From Bubalus kerabau (Eukaryota > Chordata > Mammalia > Artiodactyla > Bovidae): DNA of 64,000 nucleotides. Below the pieces are notes generated by a model that was not told the origin of the DNA, did not search any database, and saw nothing but the letters and a program-made list of their open reading frames with translations. Positions 23,301-32,705 of this stretch are shown piece after piece. The position numbers and the translations under genes are program-made. The DNA lies in assembly GCF_029407905.1 (NCBI RefSeq), contig NC_073629.1, positions 55,068,301 to 55,132,300 of the forward strand. Reading direction: 5' to 3'. Position 1 is the first letter of the stretch; each line of letters opens with the position of its first letter.

Positions 23301-26157
23301 TCAGAGGAGCCTGAACCCTACTGTGAACTGTGCATGCAGGGGGTCTAGGTTGTGTGTTCCTTATGAGAATCTAATGCCTGATGATCTGAGCTGGAGCTGA
23401 GGCAGTGATGCTGGGGAGTGACTGCAAATTCAGATTATCATTAGCAGAGAGGTTTGACTGCACAGAGCCATCATAAATCAATTGCTGGCAGACTCATATC
23501 AAAACCCTATCAGTGAGTGGCAAGTGACAATTAATTAAGCTGCATCTCGTGGCAGGTTCTATACTGGCAAGAGTTGATGTACTTCAATTGTACATCTGGT
23601 GGCAGGTTTCAAGTAAGAATCCAACACTTATTTTAGTCCATATATGGCCCACTGGTTGTTTTATTTACCACTTCTGTCCCCACCTCTTTTCCACACTGCT
23701 CACTTGTCTCAATCACAGTTTTGGTGAGCTCACAAGCTAAGCCTAGCCAAAGTAAGTTTTAAAAAAAATGTCACTGGACAGCTTCTTTGAAAAGGTGATG
23801 ATGAGACCGCAGAAGACACTAAGACTGCCAAATAAATGAAAGTTGCATTTAAAAGAAATTACCAGAAGTCCTACTTAAATTACAGGTTCATTGCACTAGG
23901 TGGTTCACATTCTCCAACCCACTCTGCATAAGATGTAGGGACCAGGTACACATCGAAGCCATGAAACCTTCAAAACTGATTCGCCACATAGAAACCAAGC
24001 CCTCTGCATTGAAGGACAAGCTTTTACAGTTTTTCAAAAGAAAAAAAAATGTGAACAAGAAGAACAGAAGCAGTTATTGAAGGCTACCACTTCATCAAAC
24101 GTGTCAGCACTGAAAGCATCATTCTTAGTGCCTAACCACATGCTAGAGCTAAGAAGAGTTGGTGAATAGTTAATCCTGCCAACTACCAAGGACATTTGTC
24201 AGGAACTTTCAGGACAGGCTGCAGTTCAGAAGGTGGCATGAGTTCCTCTTTTGGCTAGCACTATAACTAGATGAATTGATGAAATAGCAGAGGACATTGA
24301 GGCATAATTGTTAGAGGTTAATGAGTTACGGTGGTATGCAATCCAGGTTGACAAGTCTATGAATGTTGACAACAAAGCAACAATCTTGTTTTTGAGGAAT
24401 CTATTTTTCAGAGGATGTGCATGTGGATATGTTATGTGCAGTTTTGTTGCCAACCAACACCACAACCACAGAACTATTCAAGTCTTTGAATGATTACATA
24501 GCAGGACACCTGAATCAGGCATTTGTATTGGTATGTGCACGGATGGAGTGGCTGCCATGACTGAATGGCTTTCTCGATTCACTATTCAGGTCAAAGAGCT
24601 CGCTTCTGAATGTGAGTCTATGCACTGTGTTATCCTTAGAGAAATGCTGGCTAGATGAAAAATGTCACCTGAACGTAACAACATTTTGCACGATGTGATT
24701 AAAATTGTCAGCCACATTAAAATATCTGCCCTTTACTCATGTCTGTTTTCCCAGCTCTGTGAGGAAACAGATGTAGAGCACACACATCTCTTATACACAA
24801 AAGTGGGATAGCTTTCTAAAGGTAGGTCCCAGGCCAGAGTTTTTGAGTTAAGAGAGCCGCTCCAGAGATTCCTTTTAGAAAGACAGCACTGGCAGCACAT
24901 TTCAGTGACACAGAATGGGTTGTGACCCAAACTTGCTTACTTGTGTGACATATTCAACAAACTCAATCTGTCAACTTCATGGGAGAATGACAACTGTGTT
25001 CAAGTCAGCAGATAAAGTGGCTGCATTCAAAGGCAAACTGTAAGTATGCGGATGATGGGTGAACACTGGGATTTTTGGCACGTTTCAAACATTAGCAGAG
25101 ATTTTGAAAAAGACTGAGCCAGGGCCTCTTTCTCCCAACCGGCGTGTGAACACCTATCTCGGCTTTCCAAACAGTTTGAACATCACTTCCCAAACACAAA
25201 AGACCCCTAAACCGGAAAGGAAAGGATCTGAAACCCATTTGTGAATAAACCAAATGAATCAACTTTATCCGTTGTAGAACAGGATGAATTTGCATGAACT
25301 CCCAAATGACAGTGGCCTTAAAAGTATGTTTGAGATAGCTTCAAATGTCAAATACTTTCCAGATTAACAGCAAAGTGAAATATCCTGAGGTTGCCACAAA
25401 AGCACTGAAAAGCCTGCTTCCATTTCATCATCCTGTCTTCACTAAGCAGGGTTTTTTGCAGTAACAGCAACTGAAATTAGATTGCCTAGTAGACTGGACA
25501 TAAGCAACACATTTCAGACATTACTGTCTCCCATCCCCTCAGATGCAACCATCTGGTTGCAGGAAAACAAACTCGGGGCTCCCTCTGATTCTGCTTTATA
25601 GTGAGTTGTGTAATTATTCCATTATATAACATGATGTAATAATAATAGGAATAGTGTGCACATAGACACAATATGCTTGAATCATCCTGAAACCATTCCC
25701 CCCTACTCTGGTCTGTGGAAAAATTGTCTTCCACGAAATTGGTTCCTGGTGCCTAAAAGGTTGGGGTCACTGATTTAGGTAAATCCTGGGAAGCTGTAAA
25801 CTCTAAATATTCTCTCTACCCACCCACATCCATTTAGAAATATTGGACAAACTCATCAAAAAGCATCTAAGGCCATATAGAAATAGACACAGGTGTTGAG
25901 CTCCTGTAGTTGTTAGATATAAAACTTTGATGTTTGGATATTTTCAACAGGGCACTGTCTTCTTTTTACAGATGCAAGAAGAACTGCTTACTGAAGGATT
26001 TGAAAGGAAAGCCAGTGAATTACATATTGAGATACTTCAACTACAAAAGGAAATCAAAAGAACTAAAAATGATAGGCTCTTTGAAATTTTAAAAATTCTG
26101 ACAGCATTTGGCCTTATGTTAGCATTCTCACTATTTAAATTTTTTATCCGTGTATAG
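8854..26157 (+). CDS. guanylate-binding protein (GBP4/6/7-like), eight 3' exons
   Basis: Joined exons 8854-8963, 9169-9365, 10918-11163, 12234-12514, 20098-20310, 21810-21912, 22232-22425 and 25972-26157 give 1530 nt, i.e. 509 residues plus stop, with matching phases. GBPs are interferon-inducible dynamin-superfamily GTPases that hydrolyse GTP to GDP and GMP and assemble on pathogens or vacuoles. The visible part starts in the large GTPase domain (DLWIFALAVLLSSTFIYNSM). TVRD, matching the T(L/V)RD guanine-specificity motif, is at about residues 73-76. The helical domain follows, ending in a long charged coiled helix (KLNDEKQKMEAQERSYKENV). The last 26 residues include a hydrophobic stretch (LTAFGLMLAFSLFKFF) and no CaaX box, so prenylation is not expected. 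This favours the GBP4/6/7 group over GBP1/2/5, but the exact paralogue is uncertain. P-loop and switch exons are missing from the window. No promoter is visible. Confidence 0.93.
9169..9365 (+). CDS. GBP exon 2 of 8 visible (GTPase domain, TVRD motif)
   Basis: 197 bp between ...aattccag and G|gtatca. It encodes YVTELTELIR to ALKLIP, including FFPDFIWTVRDFMLELELDG, where TVRD contacts the guanine base in this family. Phase 1 at the 3' end matches the next exon. Confidence 0.95.
9366..10917 (+). other. GBP intron
   Basis: Mostly unassigned AT-rich sequence with one antisense SINE at 10398-10577. No other exon was seen. Confidence 0.7.
10398..10577 (-). repeat. Bov-tA SINE
   Basis: Antisense Bov-tA: gtcgctcagttgtgtctgac at the left, and the tRNA-like head (reverse of gccacaagggaag) at the right. 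Confidence 0.9.
10918..11163 (+). CDS. GBP exon 3 of 8 visible (end of GTPase domain)
   Basis: 246 bp between ...tttttccacttttgcag and AAA A|gtgagc. It encodes EGPQIQNFNLPRECIRKFFP, then KCFVFDRP, to TKTLKEGITVTGK. FFPxRKCFVFDRP is a conserved GBP signature. The donor and acceptor are strong. Confidence 0.96.
11407..11480. repeat. mariner-like short palindromic element
   Basis: Inverted ends ggctggccaaaatgttc and gaactttttggccaaccc flank a short spacer with taagatgttatggaaaaacc, the pattern of Tc1/mariner-derived short elements in ruminants. It lies in the same GBP intron as a second copy at 12135-12215. Confidence 0.78.
11490..12134. other. GBP intron, unassigned
   Basis: No recognised repeat. 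A purine-rich AG/GAA tract lies at 11995-12060. Confidence 0.5.
12135..12215. repeat. mariner-like short palindromic element next to a splice acceptor
   Basis: Ends ttggccaaaaagttt and aactttttggacaa form imperfect inverted repeats. It stops about 18 nt before the GBP exon at 12234, so the acceptor's upstream context is largely transposon-derived. Confidence 0.78.
12234..12514 (+). CDS. GBP exon 4 of 8 visible (start of helical domain)
   Basis: 281 bp between ...atgttattcag and CTT GCG|gtaatg. It encodes LGPLVEAYVNAINSG, then PCLENAVTTLAQLENSAAVQ, to DENQDFQKKLA, all typical of the GBP helical domain. The acceptor has a poor pyrimidine tract because a mariner-like element sits just upstream. 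Confidence 0.95.
12560..12727 (-). repeat. BovB 3' fragment
   Basis: Antisense 3' end (tcccatggactgcaacacac ... gccatccaaccatctcatcc), strongly truncated. Its right end runs into a 22-bp perfect palindrome centred at 12726/12727. Confidence 0.82.
12716..12737. repeat. 22-bp perfect palindrome
   Basis: CTCATCCTCTG is followed directly by its reverse complement CAGAGGATGAG. The left arm is BovB sequence and the right arm is its mirror image, as if a foldback was copied at the 5' truncation point. Confidence 0.9.
12738..13504. other. GBP intron, unassigned
   Basis: No exon was seen. The stretch 13040-13480 looks repeat-like (aaaagagttttatttgagcc, reminiscent of LTR-type sequence), but I cannot assign it. 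Confidence 0.4.
13505..19250 (-). mobile_element. near full-length L1 LINE, antisense in a GBP intron
   Basis: The element reads on the minus strand from about 19250 (5' side; the boundary is uncertain) to an A/T-rich 3' end at 13505. The 5' region is about 18660-19250, ORF1 about 17650-18410 (broken), and ORF2 about 14216-17640. ORF2 keeps long open pieces: 16021-16839 (272 aa; SPGPDGFTAEFYQKF, LIPKPDKDATKKENYRPIS) and 14216-16048 (610 aa). The 610-residue piece carries the catalytic FADD at residues 162-165 and runs to the C-terminal end. One frameshift near 16021-16048 separates them. The endonuclease part (16850-17640) is more damaged and contains a TA microsatellite. The element is probably inactive. 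Confidence 0.93.
17304..17328. repeat. (TA)n microsatellite inside L1
   Basis: About 12 TA units lie in the L1 ORF2 endonuclease region, adding a frame disruption. Confidence 0.95.
19251..19840. other. GBP intron, unassigned
   Basis: No exon or confident repeat was recognised. The stretch 19330-19370 (tgattatgtaatgcccactt) looks like part of an old repeat. Confidence 0.4.
19845..19990 (+). repeat. MIR SINE
   Basis: Matches the MIR core by eye: tttcacagatgctgacatgg, then agttaagggacttcc, then gtcacacagagttgg. Ancient and diverged. Confidence 0.75.
20098..20310 (+). CDS. GBP exon 5 of 8 visible (helical domain)
   Basis: 213 bp, phase 0 at both ends, between ...gttttttcaacag and GTT AAG|gtgagg. 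It encodes IMIKKKKDAFLLQNEEASVR, then AELKKLSEPLM, GTFFVPGGHHCYLEARNKFE and LIPRKGVK. The FVPGGH block is diagnostic of GBPs. Confidence 0.96.
20583..21085 (+). repeat. old L1 3' end
   Basis: L1 ORF2 C-terminal and 3' sequence (ttcatagcagcattatttac, gccaagatatgcaagcaacc, aacatggattgacttatact) ends in an A-rich tail. It is diverged and older than the BovB layer. Confidence 0.82.
21262..21452 (+). repeat. MIR SINE
   Basis: MIR-like ctgttgagcactcactacat ... ttgcccaagatcacacaact. The paralogous MIR is at about 37060-37190 next to the second GBP copy. A short GAT/GGT microsatellite precedes it at 21238-21268. Confidence 0.75.
21810..21912 (+). CDS. GBP exon 6 of 8 visible
   Basis: 103 bp between ...gttttctcag and GCA G|gtacag. 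It encodes ANQVLQSFLQSQAGVEKAIL then KADQALTDGDKAMA. The paralogous exon at 37555-37656 has a stop at the equivalent of SFLQ. Confidence 0.96.
22232..22425 (+). CDS. GBP exon 7 of 8 visible (coiled helix)
   Basis: 194 bp between ...gtgaaacag and CTG AAG|gtaagt. It encodes a charged heptad-rich helix: ECTKRQAAEMKQDLLTQKLN ... ENLLREQEAVLVHKLK. It corresponds to helices alpha12/13 of GBPs. Confidence 0.95.
22426..23114. other. GBP intron, unassigned
   Basis: No further exon. The sequence is clearly paralogous to 38321-38990 downstream of the second GBP copy, so it belongs to the duplicated unit. Confidence 0.6.
23115..25775 (+). mobile_element. hAT-superfamily DNA transposon, full-structure fossil
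   Basis: The left non-coding end (about 23115-23760) contains gctacacagcaggaggtgag and ctcatctgtatttacagcca. The right end finishes at gttcctggtgcctaaaaggt then tggggtcactg. Between them is a decayed transposase reading from about 23768 to 25600. The order left end, transposase, right end indicates an autonomous element rather than a spliced cDNA. I judge it Charlie/Buster-like, related to the source of ZBED5/FAM200-type genes; the exact family is uncertain. It is inserted in the last GBP intron. Confidence 0.8.
23768..25600 (+). pseudogene. hAT transposase (ZBED/FAM200-like), decayed
   Basis: It starts MSLDSFFEKVMMRPQKT. Recognisable pieces are RRIDEIAEDIEA-like sequence near 24270, ELRWYAIQVDKSMNVDNKAT at 24323-24382, CIGMCTDGVAAMTEWLSRF near 24530-24590 (the hAT catalytic-core region) and LFSQLCEETDVEHTHLLYT near 24750. 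Many stops and frameshifts are present. A BED zinc-finger-like region may lie at about 23870-24000. Non-functional. Confidence 0.8.
25972..26157 (+). CDS. GBP exon 8 of 8 visible (C-terminus and stop)
   Basis: 186 bp after ...gtcttctttttacag, ending in TAG at 26155-26157. It encodes MQEELLTEGFERKASELHIE, then ILQLQKEIKRTKND, then a hydrophobic tail ending FFIRV. No CaaX motif. The tail is shorter than and quite different from that of the paralogous exon at 39183-39416. Confidence 0.94.
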   Translation: MQEELLTEGFERKASELHIEILQLQKEIKRTKNDRLFEILKILTAFGLMLAFSLFKFFIRV

Positions 26158-27706
26158 ATATGATGGATCTCAGGTGAATTGTTAAATGAGCTGGCAATTC
26201 CTGTTAAGTACATGAAAAAAAACTTCATGTAAGGGTGGCTAATCCTTGAAGTATATGTCACAATACTTTCAATCAAGAAAAATTTAAAAATAAGAAATTA
26301 TTACCAAAGAATCAGGGCCTGATATCTAAATATCTAAATAATTTTGATTGACTTGGTTGATTTAAAGAAATGGAAAATGAGTTAAAAGATAATGATTGAT
26401 TCATAGCAAAGTTTTAAGCAAAGCATAAAGAGAAGGGACAGTCACCTATGATATAGATATGGAGAGAGTTTCTTTAGGCTTGATCTAACAACCCCACATA
26501 AATTAGCAAGGAAAGGGTAACAGCCACATTTTTTAAATGGGTAAACATATAAGAAGATAATTAAAATATTTAACTTTACTGATTATAAAAGATATGCAAA
26601 ATATAATTAGGAGATAACTGTGTCACCTCTCAGTGGGCCAAGAAGTATAGTTTTGACAGGACACTGGCCTGGCAAGGGTTACAGGAAATTGGCAGCCTGA
26701 TATTTGCTAGGAAGAGTGCAGATTGATACAGATGTATACCAAAATTTAAATGCAAATACTGTTGATCCAGCAAGTTCTCACTTAGGGATTTATTTTAAAC
26801 ATTTATGTACCCAAGCTGAATATGGAATGAATGGTGGTACATTTATTGAAGGATTGTTGTAATTCCAAAAGACTGGAAACATCTTTAAAGTCCCCCTATC
26901 ACATACTAGGGAGGTAAATCCTGAGACACAATTACACAGGAATGCTCTATATCACTAAAGTATAAAGGAAGCTGTATTTGTGGTAATGTGAGAAAATCTC
27001 CAAGATGTATCATAAGTAAGTAAATAAATAAATAAAGATGCAGAAAGTGTGTAAATTGCATTACTGATATAAAACATAATCAATATATGAATATATTATC
27101 TTCTATCTCTGGAAACACGAAAGAAACTGGTATCCATGAGCAAAATAGGAATGGACCTGCATATCTGAGACCAAAAATACCAGACATATTCTTCTGTGGG
27201 CTTTATATTTTGTATGATTTATCACCTATTCAAACATAAATAGAATTATTGACATTAAATAAGAAATAATAATACATGGGATGGAATAGTTCTTATGACA
27301 AGATGCAAGTGTTGAATACTGTGAGAAATAAAAGTCAACTCCGCAGGAGGAATCTACTTAGAGCAGGAAGCAGAAAGCACCAGATGTGTATCATACTGTT
27401 GTTGTCACTAAGGCTTTGAACTTCTAGTCCCTAAGTGATTTTTAGGTATAAAGTCTGCTGGAATGTTATGACCTCCAAATTCCTGCTACACCTTATGAAG
27501 ACAGTGTGTTCAAAGAAGAGGTTTTCTTCAATTTCAACACAACATTTAAGAATTCTTCTCAGCTGTCTAATGCTAGACCTTGTGCTTAAAATGAACTGGG
27601 CGTGGTGTCCCTTCTCTGTGCCCCCATTGTACCATGTTTCACTCAGAGCACAGGATTTTTATATAATTTCGACATTGAAATGACCTGTTTACATTTTATC
27701 TCCTCT
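26158..27706. other. GBP 3' untranslated and downstream flank
   Basis: AT-rich, with several AATAAA-like strings (e.g. about 27018-27040, 27330), none convincing as the cleavage signal. It is collinear with 39420-40600 (second GBP copy), and its right part with 52500-53240. Confidence 0.6.
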
Positions 27707-27717
27707 ACCACCTCATG

Positions 27718-27994
27718 TGGAGAAGGCAATGGCACCCCACTCCAGCACTCTTGCCTGGAAAATCCCATGGACGGAGGATCCTGGTGGGCCACAGTCCATG
27801 GGGTCGCTAAGAGTCAGACACGACTGAGCGATTCACTTTCACTTTTCACTTTCATGCACTGGAGAAGGAAATGGCAACCCACTCCAGTGTTCTTGCCTGG
27901 AAAATCCCCGGCACGGGGGAGCCTCGTGGGCTGCCGTCTATGGGTCACAAGAGTCGGACACGACTTAGCAGCAGTCGGAAGCAACTTAGCAGCA
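27718..27994 (+). repeat. BOV-A2 dimeric SINE
   Basis: Two BovA units and a GCA-rich tail, flanked by an exact 11-bp duplication ACCACCTCATG at 27707-27717 and 27995-28005. Block B (53200-53215) keeps the uninterrupted target (ctactgcctcatgatcttgt). Confidence 0.95.
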
Positions 27995-28005
27995 ACCACC
28001 TCATG

Positions 28006-29261
28006 ATCCTGTCTACCAGATGATCTTCACTGTATACTTAGCTCCCACCACAAAGACCACCACTGGGACTTCCGGTGTTCAAACAATACACATGAATAAA
28101 TACATAAACTTCCACCCATCAGGGGCCCAAATTGCCACTTCCTTACTACATTAATTGCTGTTTAGGGTTCTCAAAATAAAGGGCACAATTTTAGGAACTG
28201 GTACTGAAAGAATTCAGGCAGAAAGTACACACACACCCATCTGAACCTGCCACTTTTCTCTGGGAGAGACTGCACAACCCATGTGCTCTGAGTTCCTCCA
28301 GTTTCTCTCCCAGGAGACTTGCCCAGCAATGAAGCCACCACATTTGGCTCACAGAACAATGATATTGTTTAAAATAGCAAAAAAAAAAAAAAAAAAGAGC
28401 CAGTAATCGGCAAAATTTATATTGTCACCATAACTGTTACCAGTTCAAGGAATGTCTATTGAAATAAAACTGTGCTTTTGATGTGAGGAGGATCCATTTC
28501 TCACTGAACATGCCACCCACATGCTGACAAACTGCAGAGTCTATAGGATGACTCTGCTTTCTGAAGGGTTCAGGGTTAATGCCCAATTGCCACTTCTCTG
28601 ACCAAAGTCTCTGGAATAAGTCCTTCAGCTGGTCCAGTCCCCAAAGACCCTCTGGTGTCATCAGAGGAATATCTTGAGCACTGGAAGTCTGGATGGTCTG
28701 GTAAAGGGGGTGAAGGGACAGTGAGGAGTTCTGTTTCCCCATCAAATCTTCCTGACACACATGACAAGTAATGCAAACAAGAAACAGGCACACGCATTTG
28801 TGCCATGAAGTGATCGTGGCTTAGAGAAAGGAAGGGGTCAGGAGTGAGGGAAAGGACTGTTAAAGCAGAGAGAAAGGAACCTTCACTGCTCTGATGTTCA
28901 GTCCCAAGTGGTCATCTGTTGAAATAAAGTTACACAAATTTTAAGGCTCCAGGCCTCTTCCAGACTTTAATAAATATTTGTTAAATTACTGATGGAATCA
29001 AAGTTCTACACAAGTACTTGGTGAACAATTCTGGAGGAAGACAGCAAGGCAACCATTTTTTCACACAGTACTTAGAACAGGAAGAGTGAGCTTCTCTGGA
29101 CATCACTACATCTCTTTCCCCATCTCCTTAGACTTGTGTATGGTGTGCTCATAAGAGTCTCTTGCCTGCTGACTGGGTATTACACAGTCCTCACAGAATG
29201 TATTTATTAAGGAAATTCTTTAGTGTTACAGATGAATTGTCAGAACTCATTAGAAATGCAA
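28006..29261. other. intergenic, unassigned
   Basis: No convincing exon. An A-run lies at 28379-28396. The open frames at 28437-28806 on the minus strand show no recognisable domain. Confidence 0.5.
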
Positions 29262-29380
29262 ATAGAAAATCCAACTCTTTGAGACCCTATGGACTGTAGC
29301 CTGCCACACTCCTCTGTCCATGGAATTCTCCAGGCAAGAGTACTGGACATGACTTAGTGACTGAATAACAACAACAACAG
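29262..29380 (-). repeat. rearranged SINE remnant
   Basis: Antisense BovA-like sequence (ccaactctttgagaccctat ... ccaggcaagagtactgg) runs directly into a plus-oriented BovA tail (acatgacttagtgactgaat) and an AAC repeat. Confidence 0.6.
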
Positions 29381-29442
29381 TGCTTTTATTCTGCTCCCAA
29401 GAAAACAAGGTCTGCAAAGACACATATATGCCCTCAGGATTT

Positions 29443-31452
29443 GATCAGTTCAGTTCAGTCGCTCAGTCGTGTCCGACTCTTTGCGACCCCATGAATCACA
29501 GGATGCCAGGCCTCCCTGTCCATCAACAACTCCCGGAGTTCACTCAGACTCACGTCCATCGAGTCAGTGATGCCATCCAGTCATCTCATCATCTGTGTCC
29601 CCTTCTCCTCCTGCCCCCAATCCCTCCCAACATCAGGGTCTTTTCCAATGAGTCAACTCTTCGCATGAGATGGCCAAAGTACTGGAGTTTCAGCTTTAGC
29701 ATCATTCCTTCCAAAGAAATCCCAGGGCTGATCTCCTTCAGAATGGACTGGTTGGATCTCCTTGCAGTCCAATGGACTCTCAAGAATCTTCTCCAACACC
29801 ACAGTTCAAAAGCATCAATTCTTCGGCGCTCAGCCTTCTTCACAGTCCAACTCTCACATCCATACATGACCACAGGAAAAACCATAGCCTTGACTAGACG
29901 GACCTTTGTTGGCAATGTAATGTCTCTGCTTTTGAATATGCTATCTAGGTTGGTTATAACTTTCCTTCCAAGGAGTAAGCGTCTTTAAATTTTATGGCTG
30001 CAGTCACCATCTGTAGTGATTTTGGAGCCCAGAAAAATAAAGTCTGACACTGTTTCCACGGTTTCCCCATCTATTTCTCATGAAGTGATGGGACTGGATG
30101 CCATGACCTTCGTTTTCTGAATGTTGAGCTTTAAGCCAACTTTTTCACTCTCCACTTTCACTTTCATCAAGAGGCTTTTGAGTTCCTCTTCACTTTCTCC
30201 CATAAGGGTGATGTCATCTGCATATCTGAGGTTATTGATATTTCTCCTGGCAATCTTGATTCCAGCTTGTGCTTCTTCCAGTCTAGCGTTTCTCATGATG
30301 TACTCTGCATAGACGTTAAATAAGCAGGGTGACAATATACAGCCTTGACGTGCTCCTTTTCCTATTTGGAACCAGTCTGTTGTTCCATGTCCAGTTCTAA
30401 CTGTTGCTTCCTGACCTGCATACAGATTTCTCAAGAGGCAGGTCAGGTGGTCTGGTATTCCTATTGCTTTCAGAATTTTCCACAGTTTGTTGTGATCCAC
30501 ACAGTCAAAGGCTTTGGCATAGTCAATAAAGCAGAAATAGATGTTTTTCTGGAACTCTCTGCTTTTTCCATGATCCAGCGGATGTTGACAATTTGATCTC
30601 TGGTTCCTCTACCTTTTCTAAAACCAGCTTGAACATCAGGAAGTTCACAGTTCACATATTGCTGAAGCCTGGCTTGGAGAATTTTGAGCATTACTTTACT
30701 AGCGTGTGAGATGAGTGCAATTGTGCGGTAGTTTGAGCATTCTTTGGCATTGCCTTTCTTTGGGGTTGGAATGAAAACTGACCTTTTCCCGTCCTGTGGC
30801 CACTGCTGAGTTTTCCAAATTTGCTGGCATATTGAGTGCAGCACTTTCACAGCATCATCTTTCAGGATTTGAAATAGCTCCACTGCCACTAGCTTTGTTC
30901 ATAGTGATGCTTTCTAAGGCCCACTTGACTTCACATTCCAGAATGTCTGGCTCTAGGTCAGTGATCACACCATCGTGATTATCTGGGTCGTGAAGATCTT
31001 TTTTGTACAGTTCTTCTGTGTATTCTTGCCATCTCTTCTTAATATCTTCTGCTTCTGTTAGGTCCATACCATTTCTGTCCTTTATAGAGCCCATCTTTGC
31101 ATGAAATATTCCCTTGGTATCTCTAATTTTCTTGAAGAGATCTCTAGTGTTTCCCATTCTGTTGTTTTCCTCTATTTCTTTGCATTAATCACTGAAGAAG
31201 GCTTTCTTATCTCTTCTTGCTATTCTTTGGAACTCTGCATTCAGATGCTTATGTCTTTCCTTTTCTCCTTTGCTTTTAGCTTCTCTTCTTTCACAGCTAT
31301 TTGTAAGGCCTCCCCAGACAGCCATTTTGTTTTTTTGCATTTCTTTTCCATGGGGATGGTCTTGATCCCTGTCTCCTGTACAATGTCACGAACCTCATTC
31401 CATAGTTCATCAGGCACTCAATTCATCATATCTAGGCTCTTAAATCTATTTA
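29443..31452 (-). mobile_element. BovB LINE, 5'-truncated
   Basis: About 2.0 kb on the minus strand from the linker before the reverse transcriptase to the 3' end at 29443. The reverse-transcriptase part keeps RQGCILSPCLFN and NNLRYADDITLM within 30078-30500, so the catalytic YADD is present. The frame is broken into pieces (30470-30889, 30855-31157, 29589-29915). Less diverged than the copy at 660-4245. Confidence 0.93.
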
Positions 31453-31550
31453 TTATATGTATTACATATAAATACAACTGTAATATATAATACAATTACA
31501 TTGTACAATACAAATACAATTAGATTATAATACAATTATGATATGACTAT
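31453..31550. repeat. degenerate AATACAATTA-type tandem tract
   Basis: Irregular units such as aatacaatta, aatataatacaattac and aatacaattag lie at the 5' edge of the BovB. Confidence 0.7.
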
Positions 31551-32411
31551 TGGCTCCAATATTCTTAAAAGGTAGTGGAGATGAATGAGAAGGTAACCAT
31601 TTCTGGTGAAGTACATGTGGATCCTAAAAATTTAGAAGAATGGACAACACAGAATGAGACTAATGGTGGATGAATGCACAGACACTTGGGGCTTTCGGTT
31701 TGTATTAGATCCTGCTTTCTGTTTCTGTATAGCTCTAATAGACACCTTCCCCCAAAACTCCTACCCAACTATATTAAACTATATTAAACTCCTACCCAAC
31801 TAACTGCAGACTTTGATCATGTGAACTTTCTGACACTTAAAAAATGGTAAAAGGAACCTTAAGCCAGAAATAACTTTTTCCTTTAAAAATGAGATCTAAA
31901 GAGAGATTAGCTTGAACACTATCAGTTATCCCTTTACCTCGTGTTGCAGATACACTGAGGCTGAACTTCCTCAGGTGATACACCTCCACCCCAGCTTGGA
32001 AGCAGAGTGACATACTTATTATAGCCAAATAAGCAAACAAGGTCTATCACCTTACAATTTTGTAGTCCTGAATGCCTATTCTTTTATCTTTATTTCTGTG
32101 CTCAGCAACATCCAAGGTGCTTTTAGTTTTGCCTTGTTTTTATAAACATTTTGCCTCAATGGTTACTCTCTCCAATTCTAAAGCTCCCCAAGCCTAGGAA
32201 CTTTATCCCCCAAAGAGCTAGTACTTCTTTGTGCCCATATTTTCCATGTGAAGAACTGCACTCATATTTCTGAACTGCAAGTACTTCATGTTCGAGCTGT
32301 TTATAATGCTGGTCCATCCACACCCTGTGGTCTGGCACTAAACTCTGAGGATATGGAAATAAGATTCTTCCTCTCAGATGTTTCACTGGACACAAGGTTC
32401 GATGTTCATTT
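31551..32411. other. intergenic, unassigned
   Basis: No gene seen. A short imperfect duplication (actatattaaact and cctacccaact units) lies at 31764-31802. Confidence 0.5.
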
Positions 32412-32705
32412 CAGCTCAGTTCAGTCACTCAGTCATGTCTGACTCTTTGCATCCCCATGGACTGCAACACGCCAGGCCTCCCTGTCCATCACCAACTCCC
32501 GGAGCTTACTCAAATTCATGTCCATTGAGTTGGTGATGCCATTCAACTGTCTCATCCTTGGTTGCCCGCTTCTCCTACCGCCATCAATCATTCCCAGCAT
32601 CAGGGTCTTTTCAAATGAGTCAGTTCTTCGCATCAGGTGGCCAAAGTATTGGAGTTTCAGCTTCAGCATCAGTCCTTCCAATGAATATTCAGGACTGATT
32701 TCCTT
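32412..32705 (-). repeat. BovB 3' fragment
   Basis: Antisense 3' end, agctcagttcagtcactcag ... gaatattcaggactgatttc, about 290 bp. Confidence 0.9.

Noticed and set aside
28437..28806. Minus-strand frames of 76-118 codons
   Set aside because: No domain, signal peptide or splice context was recognised, and the surrounding sequence looks intergenic.
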